A DNA stretch of 42,793 bases. Origin: Gnetum montanum. Its lineage: Eukaryota; Streptophyta; Gnetopsida; Gnetales; Gnetaceae. Positions within the stretch are counted from its first letter, which is position 1. Each line of letters begins with the position of its first letter. Below, in pieces: positions 9,486-20,480 of this stretch. The position numbers were made by a program, and so were the translations under genes. The notes under the pieces were generated by a model, which made no database searches, was not told where the DNA came from, and saw nothing but the letters and a program-made list of their open reading frames with translations. The stretch spans positions 138,293 through 181,085 of the forward strand of contig MNCI01008611.1 in NCBI GenBank assembly GCA_015680685.1, read 5' to 3'.

Positions 9486-11395
9486 TTCCACTATTCATAA
9501 CCTAGGTTTTGATACCCACAGGCATAAAGGATCCAAAAAAGGGACACGAACTCATGATAAAGGTGGACATTCTGATCGTAATCGCGATCGAGGCTGAGAC
9601 CGTAGAAGAGAAGGTAGCAGAAACCATCATGGTGATGGTTCTCCTTCTTCTTCATCTTCATCATCTCCTTCAACCTCTCATTCAATATTTGGATCTAGTC
9701 ATAAAGAAAAATACCATGGGGATAAAGGTAGGCAAAGTGGAATTCATGGACGAAACAACCAGGAAAGGGGACAAGGGCACTCTAGAGAGTCACAACATAG
9801 AAGAAGGGGGAGTAGGGAAAAACATAGGCATCATAGATTCCATGGATAAGATGATCATGATGAACTCCTACTTGCTTCTTGAAGTATGTTGGACAGAATT
9901 GAGGCTGTTAGAATTCCAACAAGGCACCAAAAAGATAGTAGGATCAAGAGATTAGATATGAACAATATCCCACGATTTGAAGGGGGATACAATGCTGATC
10001 CTTAGAATCACTTACAAGCATTCCATGATGCATGTGCCTTACAAAATATAAAGAATGAATGGAAAAAAATTAAGTTGTTTCCATCGACATTAGAACTGGT
10101 CTTTAGAACCAGAGTCGATTCGTAGGTTGAGTACTATGTTAGAACTATTTAATGACAAGTAACAAACATACTCTTGAGTGTCTAACTTGCAAAAGCAAAT
10201 CCAAAGCTAGAAACAAGAAGGACATGAACCCTTGGATGCTACCATGGACCGATACTATGCATTGTTACATCGTTTTCTTGGCCATGGTTATTCGCAATGG
10301 GATCAATTGCGCTATCTTATGGATGGGCTTAGGCATGAAATGAGAAGAACCCTTGGGATGTATGCCTAAGGGAGACTATCTGAGCTTAGGTCCCATCAAA
10401 TTCAAAGACTATTAAAGCAAGTTGCTAAGGAAGAAGATGATCTATGAAAGAGAGAAAGTGTGGAAGAGTATAACCGAGATCCTTCCCTTTGGAAGAGGGG
10501 AGTAAGATTTTGTGAGGATGAAGAAGAGTCACCACTCAAAGATATGATGAATAGGAAAAATTTGCCTATCCAAAAGATGACATCAGAAGTTTTGGCAAAG
10601 GTAGACCAAATGTGGGATTTCCTAGACAATAGATTTCAAACTGTTCTTAAAATAGTAGAGGAGTTTAGAGAGCAAGGTAGTGAGAAACAAAAAAAGAAAG
10701 AGGTTGAACATGCACATAGCAAGGGTAAGGGCAAAGTTGCCATCATTGAAGAGGTTGTGGATTCTGAAATAGACAATGATAGTGGATGTGAGATATGTCA
10801 ATATGATCATCCTAAGGGATGTTTCCCTATAATCTCACATTTGCAGGAGTCTGGGATGTATGCACTTAACCCATGATTAAACAAAAGGAAAAAACCCCAA
10901 AGGTTACCTTATCCTCAAGGTAACCCAAGGTAGTTCCATCAACCCTTAACATATTATCCTAGTGGAACTCCACCACAACTGATTGAGCAATATCAATAGT
11001 GATAGCACCCACAATTATGGGGAATGCCACCAGCAAGGGAAAAATATCCTTATCACAACCTAACCCATATGGATATTACGTGTAGTAGCCAATCTCCCCA
11101 TGTGACTCTACTAGTCATGTCACTTCTCAACCTCACTATCATGCCTATGAGTATTATGGGACTCCTTCTTCTAGGTTTGATATTCTACAAGCATATCATC
11201 ATTCTCATCCGGCTGCATCTCTTTCACCACTAGCTCCACTACCACTTGCTCCAGCTATGCAAGGTGAAATCCCTACCCAGTCGCAACAACGTAATGCCAT
11301 AAGGGCTGTTAACTCTCAACCTACTATTGGTTCCAACAACCACATGAAGAAAAAACCTTTCTTTAGAACCAACAGTCTAACCAAGCCCTTGTAAT
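9475..11395 (+). pseudogene. gag of copy C (5' truncated)
   Basis: It starts within the Ser/His/Arg-rich linker (HDKGGHSDRNRDRG, near 9556-9597), so the N-terminal block is missing. The gag core IPRFEGGYNADP lies near 9968-10003. The best open part is 10460-10876, a charged region that ends in CEICQYDHPKGCFP at 10787-10828, with all four metal ligands present (Cys-x2-Cys-x3-His-x3-Cys). A Pro-rich tail (LPYPQGNPR, PPIAPLPPAPAMQGE-like) leads to the protease. Several stops, plus a frame change between 10876 and 11472, inactivate it. Confidence 0.82.
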
Positions 11396-12077
11396 CACAA
11401 GTAGCTGATTCCTTAGACACCTTAGTATTAATAAAAAATTTAGAGCCCCCTTCAACCAATCACCACACTCAATGCATAAGGTAATGCTAACACATGCCAT
11501 CACTGATTGGATCAAAGCTAGCCACCTTCCTAGGAAATTCTCTGATCTTGGAAGTCCTCTGATATACTTGCAAATTGCTAAAAATGCATCGTGTAAGGCT
11601 CTTTTGGATTTAGGTTTTGGTGCCAACTTGCTTTCTCAAGAAATGTACAAGGCCTGGAACCTACCTCCATTAAAAAAGAGCAACATCCATCTAGAGTTGT
11701 TCGACCAATCCATCACTATCCCATTGGAATTGATGGAAGACATTGTTACCACTGTTTTTGGGTGGTTGTACCTAGCTGACTTCCTAGTGATTCAGGTGAA
11801 CAATAGTAAGGGGATCTTCCCAATCATAATGGGAAGAACATGGCTAAGCACCATCGATGCATGCTTTGGAATCTGTGATCTTTCCCTAGAAATATCAAAG
11901 GAAAATACATTTGAAAAGATCAAGAAGAAGAAAGTTCCATGCATCGCATACAATGACACAAGGTGTAATTGCATGCAGAGGTTATGGTTTGTGCAAAGTT
12001 TAACATTGCCTACATGCAATCAGTGTGTACAAGTGATCAACATACAAAGATGTCTGTATGCAGCAGCCAAACAATAG
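11396..12077 (+). pseudogene. Aspartic protease of copy C
   Basis: An open frame from 11472 to 12077 covers the protease. The active-site triplet reads Asp-Leu-Gly (11607-11615, LLDLGFGANLLSQEM). The serine is replaced by leucine, which would abolish activity in this family. The later blocks FLVIQVNNSKG and IIMGRTWLSTIDACF are well kept. A Cys-containing tail (CNCM, PTCNQCVQVINIQRC) follows and is also present in D and E, partly as stops. The frame runs on into the RT linker. Confidence 0.8.
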
Positions 12078-12219
12078 GAAGACACCTAGTGGTTGATAGC
12101 TGAACAAGAAAGTAGTTCACTCATATGCATGGAACCAACTAAGCATTTGAGTTATGTTTTCATTGATAGCATAGATGCATTAGAGCAAGTCCATCACTAA
12201 TTTCCAAGTTGTAACCTTG

Positions 12220-13330
12220 CAAATGTCAACTGGGAAAATTTGGAAATCCCTAAGAAATTTAAGCAGGAGCCCCTTGAGCTGAAACCATTATCCACCGGTA
12301 TGGAATACACATTCCTTAAAAATGAAAATTAGTAATTATCAATGCTAAGCTTGCTCCTCAACAAAAAGAAGAACTGCTGAAGGTAATCAATAGATGGTTA
12401 AAATCCTTTGCTTGGTCATATCCCAAATTAACTAGAATAGATCCTAGGATATGCCAATATAGGATTTACACCGACCCCTCCATGAAGCCTCAAAGACAAC
12501 CGTAGAGGTGTTTGAACCCAAAGTTGAAGTAAGTAGTCAAGGAAGAAATTGAACAACTTCTCAAGGCTAGGTTCATATACCCCATTGCTGATAGCGAATG
12601 GGTTAGCCCATTAGTTATTATGCCTAAAAAGGAAGAAAAATGAAGTGTGCATAGATTTTAGGCTACTCAATATGAAAACATTCAAAGATCACTTTTCATT
12701 GCCATTTGTTGACCAAGTCTTAGACACCATCGCAGGGCATCACTACTATAGTTTTCTGGATGGATATAGCGAATATAATCAAATACAAATAGCCCTAGAA
12801 GACTAAGCAAAGACTATGTTCACTAGTCCTTGGGAAATGTTTGCATACAAATAGATGCCTTTTGGCTTGTACAATGCCTTTGCAACATTTCAATGACTAG
12901 TTCTAAGCATATTCCAACAGTAGATAGGGAATGGCATGGAGGTCTTTATGGATGACTTCTCCACTTATGGAGAAAACTTTGATCAAGCCTTGGATTGGTT
13001 GGAGCAAGTGTTAAAAAGATGTGTAGAAACCAATTTGAGGCTCAACTAGCTAAAAAGCCATTTGATGGTCCAAGAAGGCATAATACTAGGGCACAAAATC
13101 TCATACATAGGGATAGAGGTAGACCCCGAGAAAATCAAAATTATCCAAGGAATTACTTGTCAACTGGAAACTATCAAAGATATTCAATCATTCCTTGGAC
13201 ATAATGGCTACTTTAGGAGATTTATTAAGAACTTTTCAAAGGTTGCCAAACCATTGGTGAAATTAACGAAAAAGGATGTACTTTTCAAGTGGACCAGGGA
13301 ATGTGAATTAGCTTTTCAAACTCTGAAATA
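12220..13330 (+). pseudogene. Reverse transcriptase of copy C
   Basis: Ty3/Gypsy RT, which would copy element RNA into DNA. In order: IDFRLLNMKTFKDHF (about 12650), PFVDQVLDTIAGHHYYSF, FLDGYSEYNQIQIALED, MPFGLYNAFATFQ, the catalytic FMDD box (12945-12956, usually YMDD), and in 13062-13331 KIIQGITCQLETIKDIQSFL then GHNGYFRRFIKNFSKVAKPL. The last block is the Athila-type RT/connection region. At least six stops interrupt it, including one at 12852-12854 between FAYK and MPFG that D and E also carry. Confidence 0.88.
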
Positions 13331-13790
13331 GAGGCTAGTAGAAACACCCATTCTACAAGCTCCTGACTAGTCTAAACCATTCCATATTATGACTGACACG
13401 TCCAACTCTACTTTAGGAGCTGTACTTACAAAGTTAGATGATCAGAAGCATCCTTATTATATCCACTATGTAAGTAGAAGTATCCCTGGTGCACAACTTA
13501 ACTACACTACCATAGAGAATGAATCAATGGCTGTAGTGTTTTCACTAGAAAAGTTTAGATACTATGTATTTGAATATAAAGTATATATACATACAGATCA
13601 TAGTGCAATCTGGTTCCTCATGAATAAGCCAATGGTAAGCCTTCGTATCATATGATGGCTTGTAATTTTACAAGAGTTTGATTTAATGATGATCAATTGT
13701 AAGGGCACTGAGAATGTAGTTGCTGATCATTTATCTCAATTGCAATGGGACAAAAAAGAGGATGAGTATCCAATTTCTGATCATTTCCCT
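13331..13790 (+). pseudogene. RT-linked RNase H of copy C
   Basis: The classical Ty3/Gypsy RNase H that follows RT. MTDTSNSTLGAVLTKLDDQ holds the first catalytic Asp, YTTIENESMAVVFSLEKFRYY the Glu, and YIHTDHSAIWFLMNK the next Asp. GTENVVADHLSQLQWD closes the domain with its final Asp. Unlike most of this copy it is almost open (13389-13655 and 13686-13892). Stops at RII*WLV and earlier at LK*RLVE isolate it from RT. Copies D and E are interrupted within this domain by a nested insertion and by stops respectively, so C is the best-preserved RNase H of the family here. Confidence 0.85.
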
Positions 13791-15194
13791 AATGAATTCC
13801 TCTTTGCTTGTGTAGTGAATAATCAATCACCCATGAAGACAAATTGGTACAGTAGCATTCTTACCTATCTCCTCACCCAACAAACACCATAAGAGTTAAA
13901 CCTTAAGCAGAAACAACAGTTTCTTCATCGAGCCAAGTACTTTATGGAGATCAATGGGCAACTTTACAAAGTGTGTCCTAATGGCTTGGTTCAATGGTAT
14001 GTTCCTAATATAGATCAACTATGAGTTCTCCGAGATGCTCATGAGGGTCCTTGTGGGGGTCATTAGTCTAGGAGGTGAATGACCATCAAGATCTTGTTTG
14101 TAGGATAGTATTGGCCTACATTATTTTAGGATGCCCATCGTTTTGTCCAATCTTGTGAGCATTGTCAATGTGATGGGGGAATGAGTACTAGAATGGAGGA
14201 TCCACAATAATGGATCTAACTATTAGAACCCTTCAACATTTAGGGAATTGATTTTATGAGACCAATTACACCAATGTCCAATGGAAAAGCCTATATCATT
14301 GTTGCCGTTGATTACCTAACAAAATGGGCCAAAGAAGCTGCTGTTAAAGATTGTACATCATCTACAGCTACACAATTTGTTCAACAACAAATCATAAATA
14401 GGTTTGGTGTTCCATGTGCACTTATTTTAGACAATGGTACACACTTCCCAGGTGCAACTTTTTGGAAATTAATGCAATGCTTAGGGGTTGAGCATAAATT
14501 GACTATACCATACCACCCCCAAGAGAACGGTCAAGCAGAAGTCACCAACAGGGAGATTACAAAGATATTGACAAGAACCATTAGTAAGTTTAGGTGAGAC
14601 TGGAGCACTAAACTGAACTATGCTCTTTGGGCATACCGCTCCACATGGAAACTTCCTACAGAATACTCTCCTTATGAGTTAGTGTATGGTAAATTACCAA
14701 CGCTTCCCATTCAAACTAAGCTCTGTATACTATCCATGACATGTGACCTCAACCTTGATCTTGACCTAGCACAGAAATAATACTTAGTAACCCTTAATTT
14801 GCTAGATGAAAATCGACTAGCTACCTTGTCATCTAACGAATTGCACAAGGCATTCAATAAGCAATGTCATGACCTAAGGATTAGGAAAGTTAAATATCAA
14901 TCGAGAGATAAGGTTCTCTACTGGAATCCCACACATGTGCCACAACATACTGAATTTCAAACACTATGGAAAGGACCTTATATTATTTACACAACTTTTC
15001 TTTTAAGGGCCATGACAATATACAAACCTAAGAGCCCAGACAAGAAACTGTTGGTTGACGTGCAACAAACCAAACCTTTTCATGAGCTTAGAACAGCTAG
15101 TACACATGCTACCTCTATTAGTCGACAACCTTGCTCACTATTTTGGATCTCCTCCTTCCAACTCAATTGTGGGGGAGATGGCTACCTATGCTAA
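13791..15194 (+). pseudogene. Integrase of copy C
   Basis: A DDE integrase with an N-terminal HHCC zinc site (HEGPCGGH near 14038, SCEHCQ near 14150) and a catalytic core with all three acidic residues. These are Asp at 14250-14252 (GIDFMRPITP), Asp at 14430-14432 (LDNGTHF) and Glu at 14538-14540 (NGQAEVTN). A C-terminal GPY-type module (WKGPYIIYTTF, about 14967) follows. The core is open from 14256 to 14597. Stops lie in the zinc region, after the core (SKFR*DWS) and at QK*YLV. It ends in CSLFWISSF, where a G-rich tract follows at once. This is the best integrase in the window, still a pseudogene. Confidence 0.88.
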
Positions 15195-15759
15195 CCATTT
15201 TAGGCCCTCAATTCTTTTTAAATTTTTGTTTTACACATTTTTTTCACACATTTTTCCAAATTTTTTTATTTTTGTTTTACACAATCGTTCATATTTTTAC
15301 TATTTTTTTGATTACTTGATTTACTTTTATTTGTCATCTAATAAGTGCTCATGATGGTGGATTGAATTATATCATATTGATTGGTAATGTTTGTTTTTAC
15401 CTTTTAATTATGATGCTGATATTAAGGTATGGTTCTTTCGGTAAAGTAGGAAATGAGTCCGCACCATCCACTCATCCATACAGCTCTATGATCTCCTTTG
15501 GCTTGGAACTGTACAGTCCCTCTTTTTGTAAGTAAACTTGTTAATGAATTAGTGGCTGGGTATTTTTCAAACCAAGGAAAGACTCAAAGGATGAAAAGGG
15601 TGTGACTTCAAGGGGATTCGATGCATTGGTGTTAGCCATTCTCTTGGGTGTTTGTATGCTTTTTCTTGGGTTTTCTACCATTTTGACATTGTTCAAATAT
15701 CTGGAAGTTGAGTGAATAAAAATAATTCTTTGAATGGTGTGGTTCTCATGCATAAATAT

Positions 15760-15791
<32 letters not shown>

Positions 15792-17099
15792 AAAAGAAAA
15801 AGGTGAGAATTCAAAGCACACACCTTAGACATAATAAAACAATATGGGCTACAAGCACTGGTTATGAAACTGGAAAGACATGTTACCCATGCCTGAAGGT
15901 TCCCTCTAAGTAAGGCCCTTTCTCACTTCCTGCTTCTCCATCTCACTCTCCTTGGGATGGTGGTCACTCTTTGTGAAGGCATTCTTGTTGCTTCAAGAGG
16001 ATGGATTGGCTAGGTGTATTAATGCAAGGTCACTGAATATGGTTGGTTTGAGTCTGGATTTGGGATGAAGTTCTACTTAGTCACATTAACCATGAAATAC
16101 ACAATGGACTTTACACAACCCTGTTCTTGGGATTCCATTCCATTCTCTCCTTTCCATCTTTCTTCCCATTTTCCACCTCATTGCTAGTTTTATCATTAGT
16201 CCTTTTCTAGGTTGATGCATTATTTTTCTTTGGTGAATTCTTGTGGATAATTTTTTAACTCTTGCTTTCAAATGACATTCCTAGAGCTTATGGACTCTTT
16301 AGTTTGTGGGTTTGTTAGGGCATAAAAGGCATGAGCCTGCTTTGGGGAGGACCCACTGTCATTCCTTTTTGGTGCAATTGTTAACTTCTTGTTCTTAAAC
16401 ATTTCCTGTAATCAATCATTTCTTATTTCATCCCCATCCATGACATCCATTTTATTGGCGTTGCCGTTGATATTTTTCATCTTTTTTGTTCCTCATGTTT
16501 TTCCATTTTATAGCTACCGGAGGTTCACTCTTATTCACTAGGGCCCTGGCACAAATTTTTCAATTTTTTTCATTTTACTATTTGCCTAACCCCTACACCT
16601 TAGGTAGTCACCTGTTTATGCCATAACCACAACTTAGCCAATGCGCTTCATATCAAGGCAAGGTATCAATTGCATTTTGGTTTATCTATCCTTGCTTATT
16701 TGTGACTGTGTTGTGTGTGTAGATGGTGATCATACAAACAATGGATTGGGCTTGGAGGAAGCACTGAGGATGGATTGGAACTAGAACATTTACGAAAGGA
16801 GAAAGTTTGGTGGCATGGCTATGGATAAACAACGAAAGGCACAATCTCAACATTGGTAGCAACATGCTCCATCTTCGTTCTCTGTCTCTTTTTCTCTTCA
16901 AGCTACCAAATAAAGGCTTGGTGTCATTTATGTACGAGTGTTCACCACAATGGTTATGAACACTAATGTTGTAATATGCTTATTGATTTGTTCACTAGGC
17001 ATGTTGAGTTTGTCATCCCATTCCACCATCAGTTGTTAATTAGTTAATAATCCCATACCTTCCCAATGTTTTGTAAGGAACTCGATGACAAGTTTTTAT
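15173..17099 (+). other. 3' non-coding region of copy C
   Basis: About 1.9 kb between integrase and the polypurine tract, shared by all copies. It opens with a G-rich tract (15173-15190), holds A-rich runs at 15765-15803 and a degenerate second tract near 16533-16548, and ends at the real polypurine tract. No env-like gene is visible. Plus-strand frames differ between copies, while a short antisense frame is partly kept. A T-rich run ending in TGTGTGTAG at about 16713-16722, before ATGGTGATC, resembles a splice acceptor, but nothing supports its use. Confidence 0.8.
15541..15753 (-). other. Antisense open frame in the 3' non-coding region (copy C)
   Basis: A 70-codon frame on the strand opposite to the element, containing KMVENPRKSIQTPKRMAN and PLEVTPFSSFESFLGLKN. 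The same reading occurs in copy D (minus, about 38170-38360) and, from MVEN onward, in A (540-692) and B (8989-9117). In E a one-base insertion breaks it. I do not recognise the product. It may be coding or only a conserved block that happens to lack stops. Confidence 0.35.
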
Positions 17100-17114
17100 T
17101 CAGTTGTGGGGGTA
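17100..17114 (+). promoter_or_regulatory. Polypurine tract of copy C
   Basis: TCAGTTGTGGGGGTA immediately before the 3' LTR start TGATGAG. It is the plus-strand priming site and defines the LTR edge. Confidence 0.8.
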
Positions 17115-17973
17115 TGATGAGAGCAGTTACTCTAGCGATTTATTCTAATTATTATAACAGTTACTCTAGCTATTTATTCTAATTATTAGAGTGGTTACTC
17201 TAATTATTAGAGTAGTTGCTCCCAAGCCTATAAATATAGTGCCCAGGCACACAATTGAAAAAAAATCCTTTTAGTAGTTAAGTAGCGAAAATATTGAAGT
17301 TTGTTTGAAAGTTAGAATATTTTCCAAGTGCTCGCAGCAGGACTTCTAAGTGTGGATGGATCTTTATTTGAGCATTGTGTACCTAAGCACACCTTGTGTA
17401 TGGTAATAAAGATGAGCTCTTCGATTCATCCTTGCAGCACTTGAGATTTGTTTTCTTATGCATTTATTTTATTTTATTTTATTTTATGTACTTTACATTT
17501 CTGTTATTAGCAAAAAAATTCATTTTGATCAATTAAGCAAATCATTAAATTACATAAGCACGACCACTTCGAGCATGCATGTAATGCTTGGTAACCCAGT
17601 AACGATTAGCGTTTGGTAATCCCAACAGTGTTGCACTAGTTTAGGATGTGTATGGCAAGTGGGAACAGCTGCTAGTGTTAGGATTAGTTAGAACTTAGTT
17701 AATGAGTAGTTAATTTAAATTAGTCACTTAGTTACCTCTCTCCTTCCCTACTAGTGCAGGACATAAAAACATAAAAGCTACAAAAATCATATGCCTCAAG
17801 CTTACTTAACCATACAATCATGACATACAGGTAAGCTTGGGAAGACAATGATCAACCAAACCATCCTTGTTTCACAAAGGCGCATAAGCACTTAGTCCTT
17901 GGAATTCGATCGAATCATGTGTGAAATGATCATATTCGTATGGTTGAGCATAGGGGTACCTCGCCACTCATCA
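17115..17973 (+). repeat. 3' LTR of copy C (U3 repeat type)
   Basis: An 859-bp LTR, TGATGAGAGCAG...CCACTCATCA, with exact 7-bp inverted ends. U3 (about 110 bp) holds copies of a TTACTCTA...ATTCTAATTATT repeat. TATAAATA is at 17229-17236 and AATAAA at 17405-17410. A short ATTTT-type repeat lies at 17461-17487. R-U5 matches the E, B and solo LTRs, whose U3 is unrelated. Confidence 0.92.
17229..17236 (+). promoter_or_regulatory. TATA box of copy C LTR
   Basis: TATAAATA followed by AGTGCCCAGGCAC. The same arrangement appears at 39904-39911 in copy D's 3' LTR. It is the likely core promoter of this U3 type. Confidence 0.65.
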
Positions 17974-19440
17974 CTAGTGAAAAACATGCTAAATTGTTTA
18001 TGAAACTACAAGAGTTTGATATCCAATGGAAAGTAGCAAAGTTGGTTAGAGGAATTGGTCTTGCCAAGATGACTTCCAAAGCCTCAACCTTAGAGAGTTG
18101 TGATGTTACTATAAATGAAAAGTCATTGCCACTTCACATAGTATCCATTGATGAAGAAAATAATATTCCATTTGCTCCTAACTAATTACATGATCCATGA
18201 TATAGTGATATTAAATTTTATTCAACCTTTCACCGTTGTCCTTTAGATTTACCAAGATATAAAAGAAAGCTTTTAGTGTCTAAAAGTTCTAAATTTACTC
18301 TAATTAGTGGTGATTTTTTTAGGAAGAATTTCCAAGGAATATACCTTAAATTTTTAAACCAAGAACAAGCTAACAATGCTTTGAAACAACTTCATGAAGA
18401 AGGACATATAAGATATTAATTACTAGTGCATAAAATCACTAGATCTGGTTACTATTGGTCCATTATAATTAGTGACGCTTACCACCTAGTCAAAACATGT
18501 GAAAAATGTTAAAAATTTAAAGGTAAAGATCCTAAGAGTTTAGCCCCATTACAACCTATAATAGAAACTAGACCATTTGCACAATTAGCTTTAGATTTTA
18601 TTGGAGTGATTAATTCATTATCAACTACCCTATACAATTTTATCTTGATAGCCATTGATTATTGCACATGTTGGTTAGAAGAAAAAGAAACTAAAATCAT
18701 GTTATCACGTGAAGCAATTTGCTTTTTCTAGATATGGGTATCCCTAAACTATAGTAGTTGACAACAAACGTGCCTTCATCTCCATAGAATTTACAAATTA
18801 GGCTAGAGAGCGTAATATTATTGTTAAGGTAGTAACCAAATATTATCCTCAAGGAAATGGTTTAGCTGAGTCCTTTAATAAAATTATATTTGATGGAATT
18901 AAGAAAATGATAGCCCAAAACCCACGAACTAGGCACAAACAATTAAAATGGGCAGTTTGGACATATAGAGTTCATTATAAGGAATTAATCAAAACTACAC
19001 CATATGATTTAGTATATGGACAAGAACCAAGACTGCCAATAAATTTGCAAATCACTACATATTAGTTTTTCCTGGATTATTTACTAACTTATGGACATTT
19101 GGAATTTAGAACTTAGGAAGGTCAAAGCAATTGAAAATCTATTTAGTCATCAACAAACTATTAAAAGGTGGTTTCATAAGAAGTATGCAGCTAAAGGTTT
19201 TTAAGTGGGTGATTTGGTCCTTAAGAGAGATAGAGCATTTGGTCAAATTGGCCCTCAAACTAAGTTTTCTCCTATATGGTCAGGTCCATATTAAGTTACA
19301 GATGTCATTGGCCCCAATGTTTACAAAATTGCTAATTTGAAAGGATGAAAATTAAGTAAAAATTTTAATGCATTTCATTTAAAACATTTCTACTTAGGTG
19401 CTCCATGTGGACACCTCGTAGATCCCTAGTTTTGTGCTTT
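17974..19440 (+). pseudogene. Element T, right piece: RNase H end and integrase
   Basis: It resumes the Tat-like element after copy C. SEKHAKLFMKLQEFDIQWK is the tail block of its RT-linked RNase H (about 17977-18035). A long linker and integrase follow: HEEGHIRY, then SGYYWSIIISDAYHLVKTC and CEKC (zinc pair), then RPFAQLALDFIGVI (first catalytic Asp) and FILIAIDYCTCWLEE. After frameshifts come LKWAVWTYRVHYKELIKTT and PYDLVYGQEPRLPINL (about 18945-19042). The C-terminal block VYKIANLKG, then FNAFHLKHFYLGAPCGH, ends near 19430. The catalytic-core second Asp and Glu region is badly frame-broken. Confidence 0.8.
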
Positions 19441-20089
19441 CTTCCCTTTCTCCATGCATTTCATTTGTAGATAGTTGCATTTGCATATTTTCCTTGCATT
19501 TCCATCATCCTCTCATGCATGTTAAGTTTACCATCATCTCTTTCTTAACATATTAGTTTTGGTTTGATTTACACTTTTCATATGATTTAAGTGATCANCT
19601 AATTGCAATCATTAAGTGACCTTACAGAGTTCCATTTCCATCTCATAAGCCCTAACCCTTGACTCCCTTGACTATGATGATCCTTGGCTATCTTGATTAA
19701 ATAAGGTGGGGTGGCTCATGTTTAGTAGTCTCTTGATTATATGATTATTTTTATCATGTTCAAATTTCAATTTTTCAGTATTTTGAGATCTTTTTGATTC
19801 TTTATCTATTGCATTCCCTTTGAAAATTTCTATGGTTTCGCTAATCTTGCACTTGTATGCAATTTTTACTTTGGAGGTTAAGTGTTGGTACCGGCATCTC
19901 CCATGCTGTCGCGTCTCATGGTGCCTTACTTTAAGATGCTAATTTGTTAAAAAGGCTGCTGTCCTGATACAATGGGTTCTTTTGAGAGCCCCTTAAAAAT
20001 TTATTGTTATATTAAGTTTATTAACATTACTTATAACACATAAACCTTTATAATAAGAGAAAACAAGAAGATTAAGATGCATTGAAAAC
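19441..20089 (+). other. Unassigned AT-rich stretch after element T integrase
   Basis: Probably the 3' non-coding end of element T by position. It is T-rich, holds one ambiguous base (19598), and shows no open frame, LTR end or polypurine tract that I can defend. GGTGGGGTGG at about 19706 is the only purine-rich run. Confidence 0.4.
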
Positions 20090-20480
20090 ACCGTGCATGG
20101 AATTAATCTTGCATGGCGCCTGCTCCGTCGTGTTTTCCTGTGCAGGCCCCGAAACTGTCATGTAACCGCTGTGCGAAATTTTTGCCTGCCTTGTCAAGGC
20201 GATTTTGGCATGTCTTAGCTTCTTTCCCGTGGTTGGCCGCGTGCATTCCATAATCGCCATCAATAGTCATCGGAAGTTTCCCTTGACTATCCGAAAATCC
20301 CGTCGGCCTCTGGAGTGCCAACTTAGCAGGTTTCACGTCTTTCCTCTTCCGTTCCTGCCACCCCGCGTGCCCTGCCCGCCGACGTTCTCTGCCGTGGCCT
20401 GAATCTGTCAGGCTCTGCATGTTCTTCAGTTCCGCAACATTGGGGAGCATCGTGAATGGCTTGTTTGCTTTTTCGCCGCC
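20090..20480. other. GC-rich patch of unknown origin
   Basis: About 390 bp of clearly higher GC and CpG content than its surroundings. It sits between T's 3' end and the truncated 5' LTR of copy D, whose U3 it replaces. The minus strand has a 129-codon open frame (20492-20103, starting MTTNGGEKANKP, Lys/Arg/Gly-rich) that overruns slightly into the LTR. I do not recognise the product. It could be a fragment of another element's LTR or leader, host DNA, or an assembly join. Confidence 0.6.

Larger units (their letters stand above)
9470..17973 (+). mobile_element. Copy C: 5'-truncated TGATGAG-family element
   Basis: A plus-strand element with the end of gag's linker onward, protease, RT, RNase H, integrase, 3' non-coding region and a 3' LTR. 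The 5' LTR, primer site and gag N-terminus were lost at the fusion with copy B. From 11472 to 15194 pol keeps one frame, broken only by stops. The right edge joins element T at 17974. Confidence 0.9.

Noticed and set aside
16700-16730. Splice-acceptor-like TGTGTGTAG before ATGGTGATC in the 3' non-coding region
   Set aside because: The frame that follows is short and broken in all copies, and no donor was found.
17461-17487. ATTTT-type tandem repeat as a matrix-attachment or origin element
   Set aside because: It is a short low-complexity run within LTR U5 and is also seen at 20670-20710 and 40140-40180.
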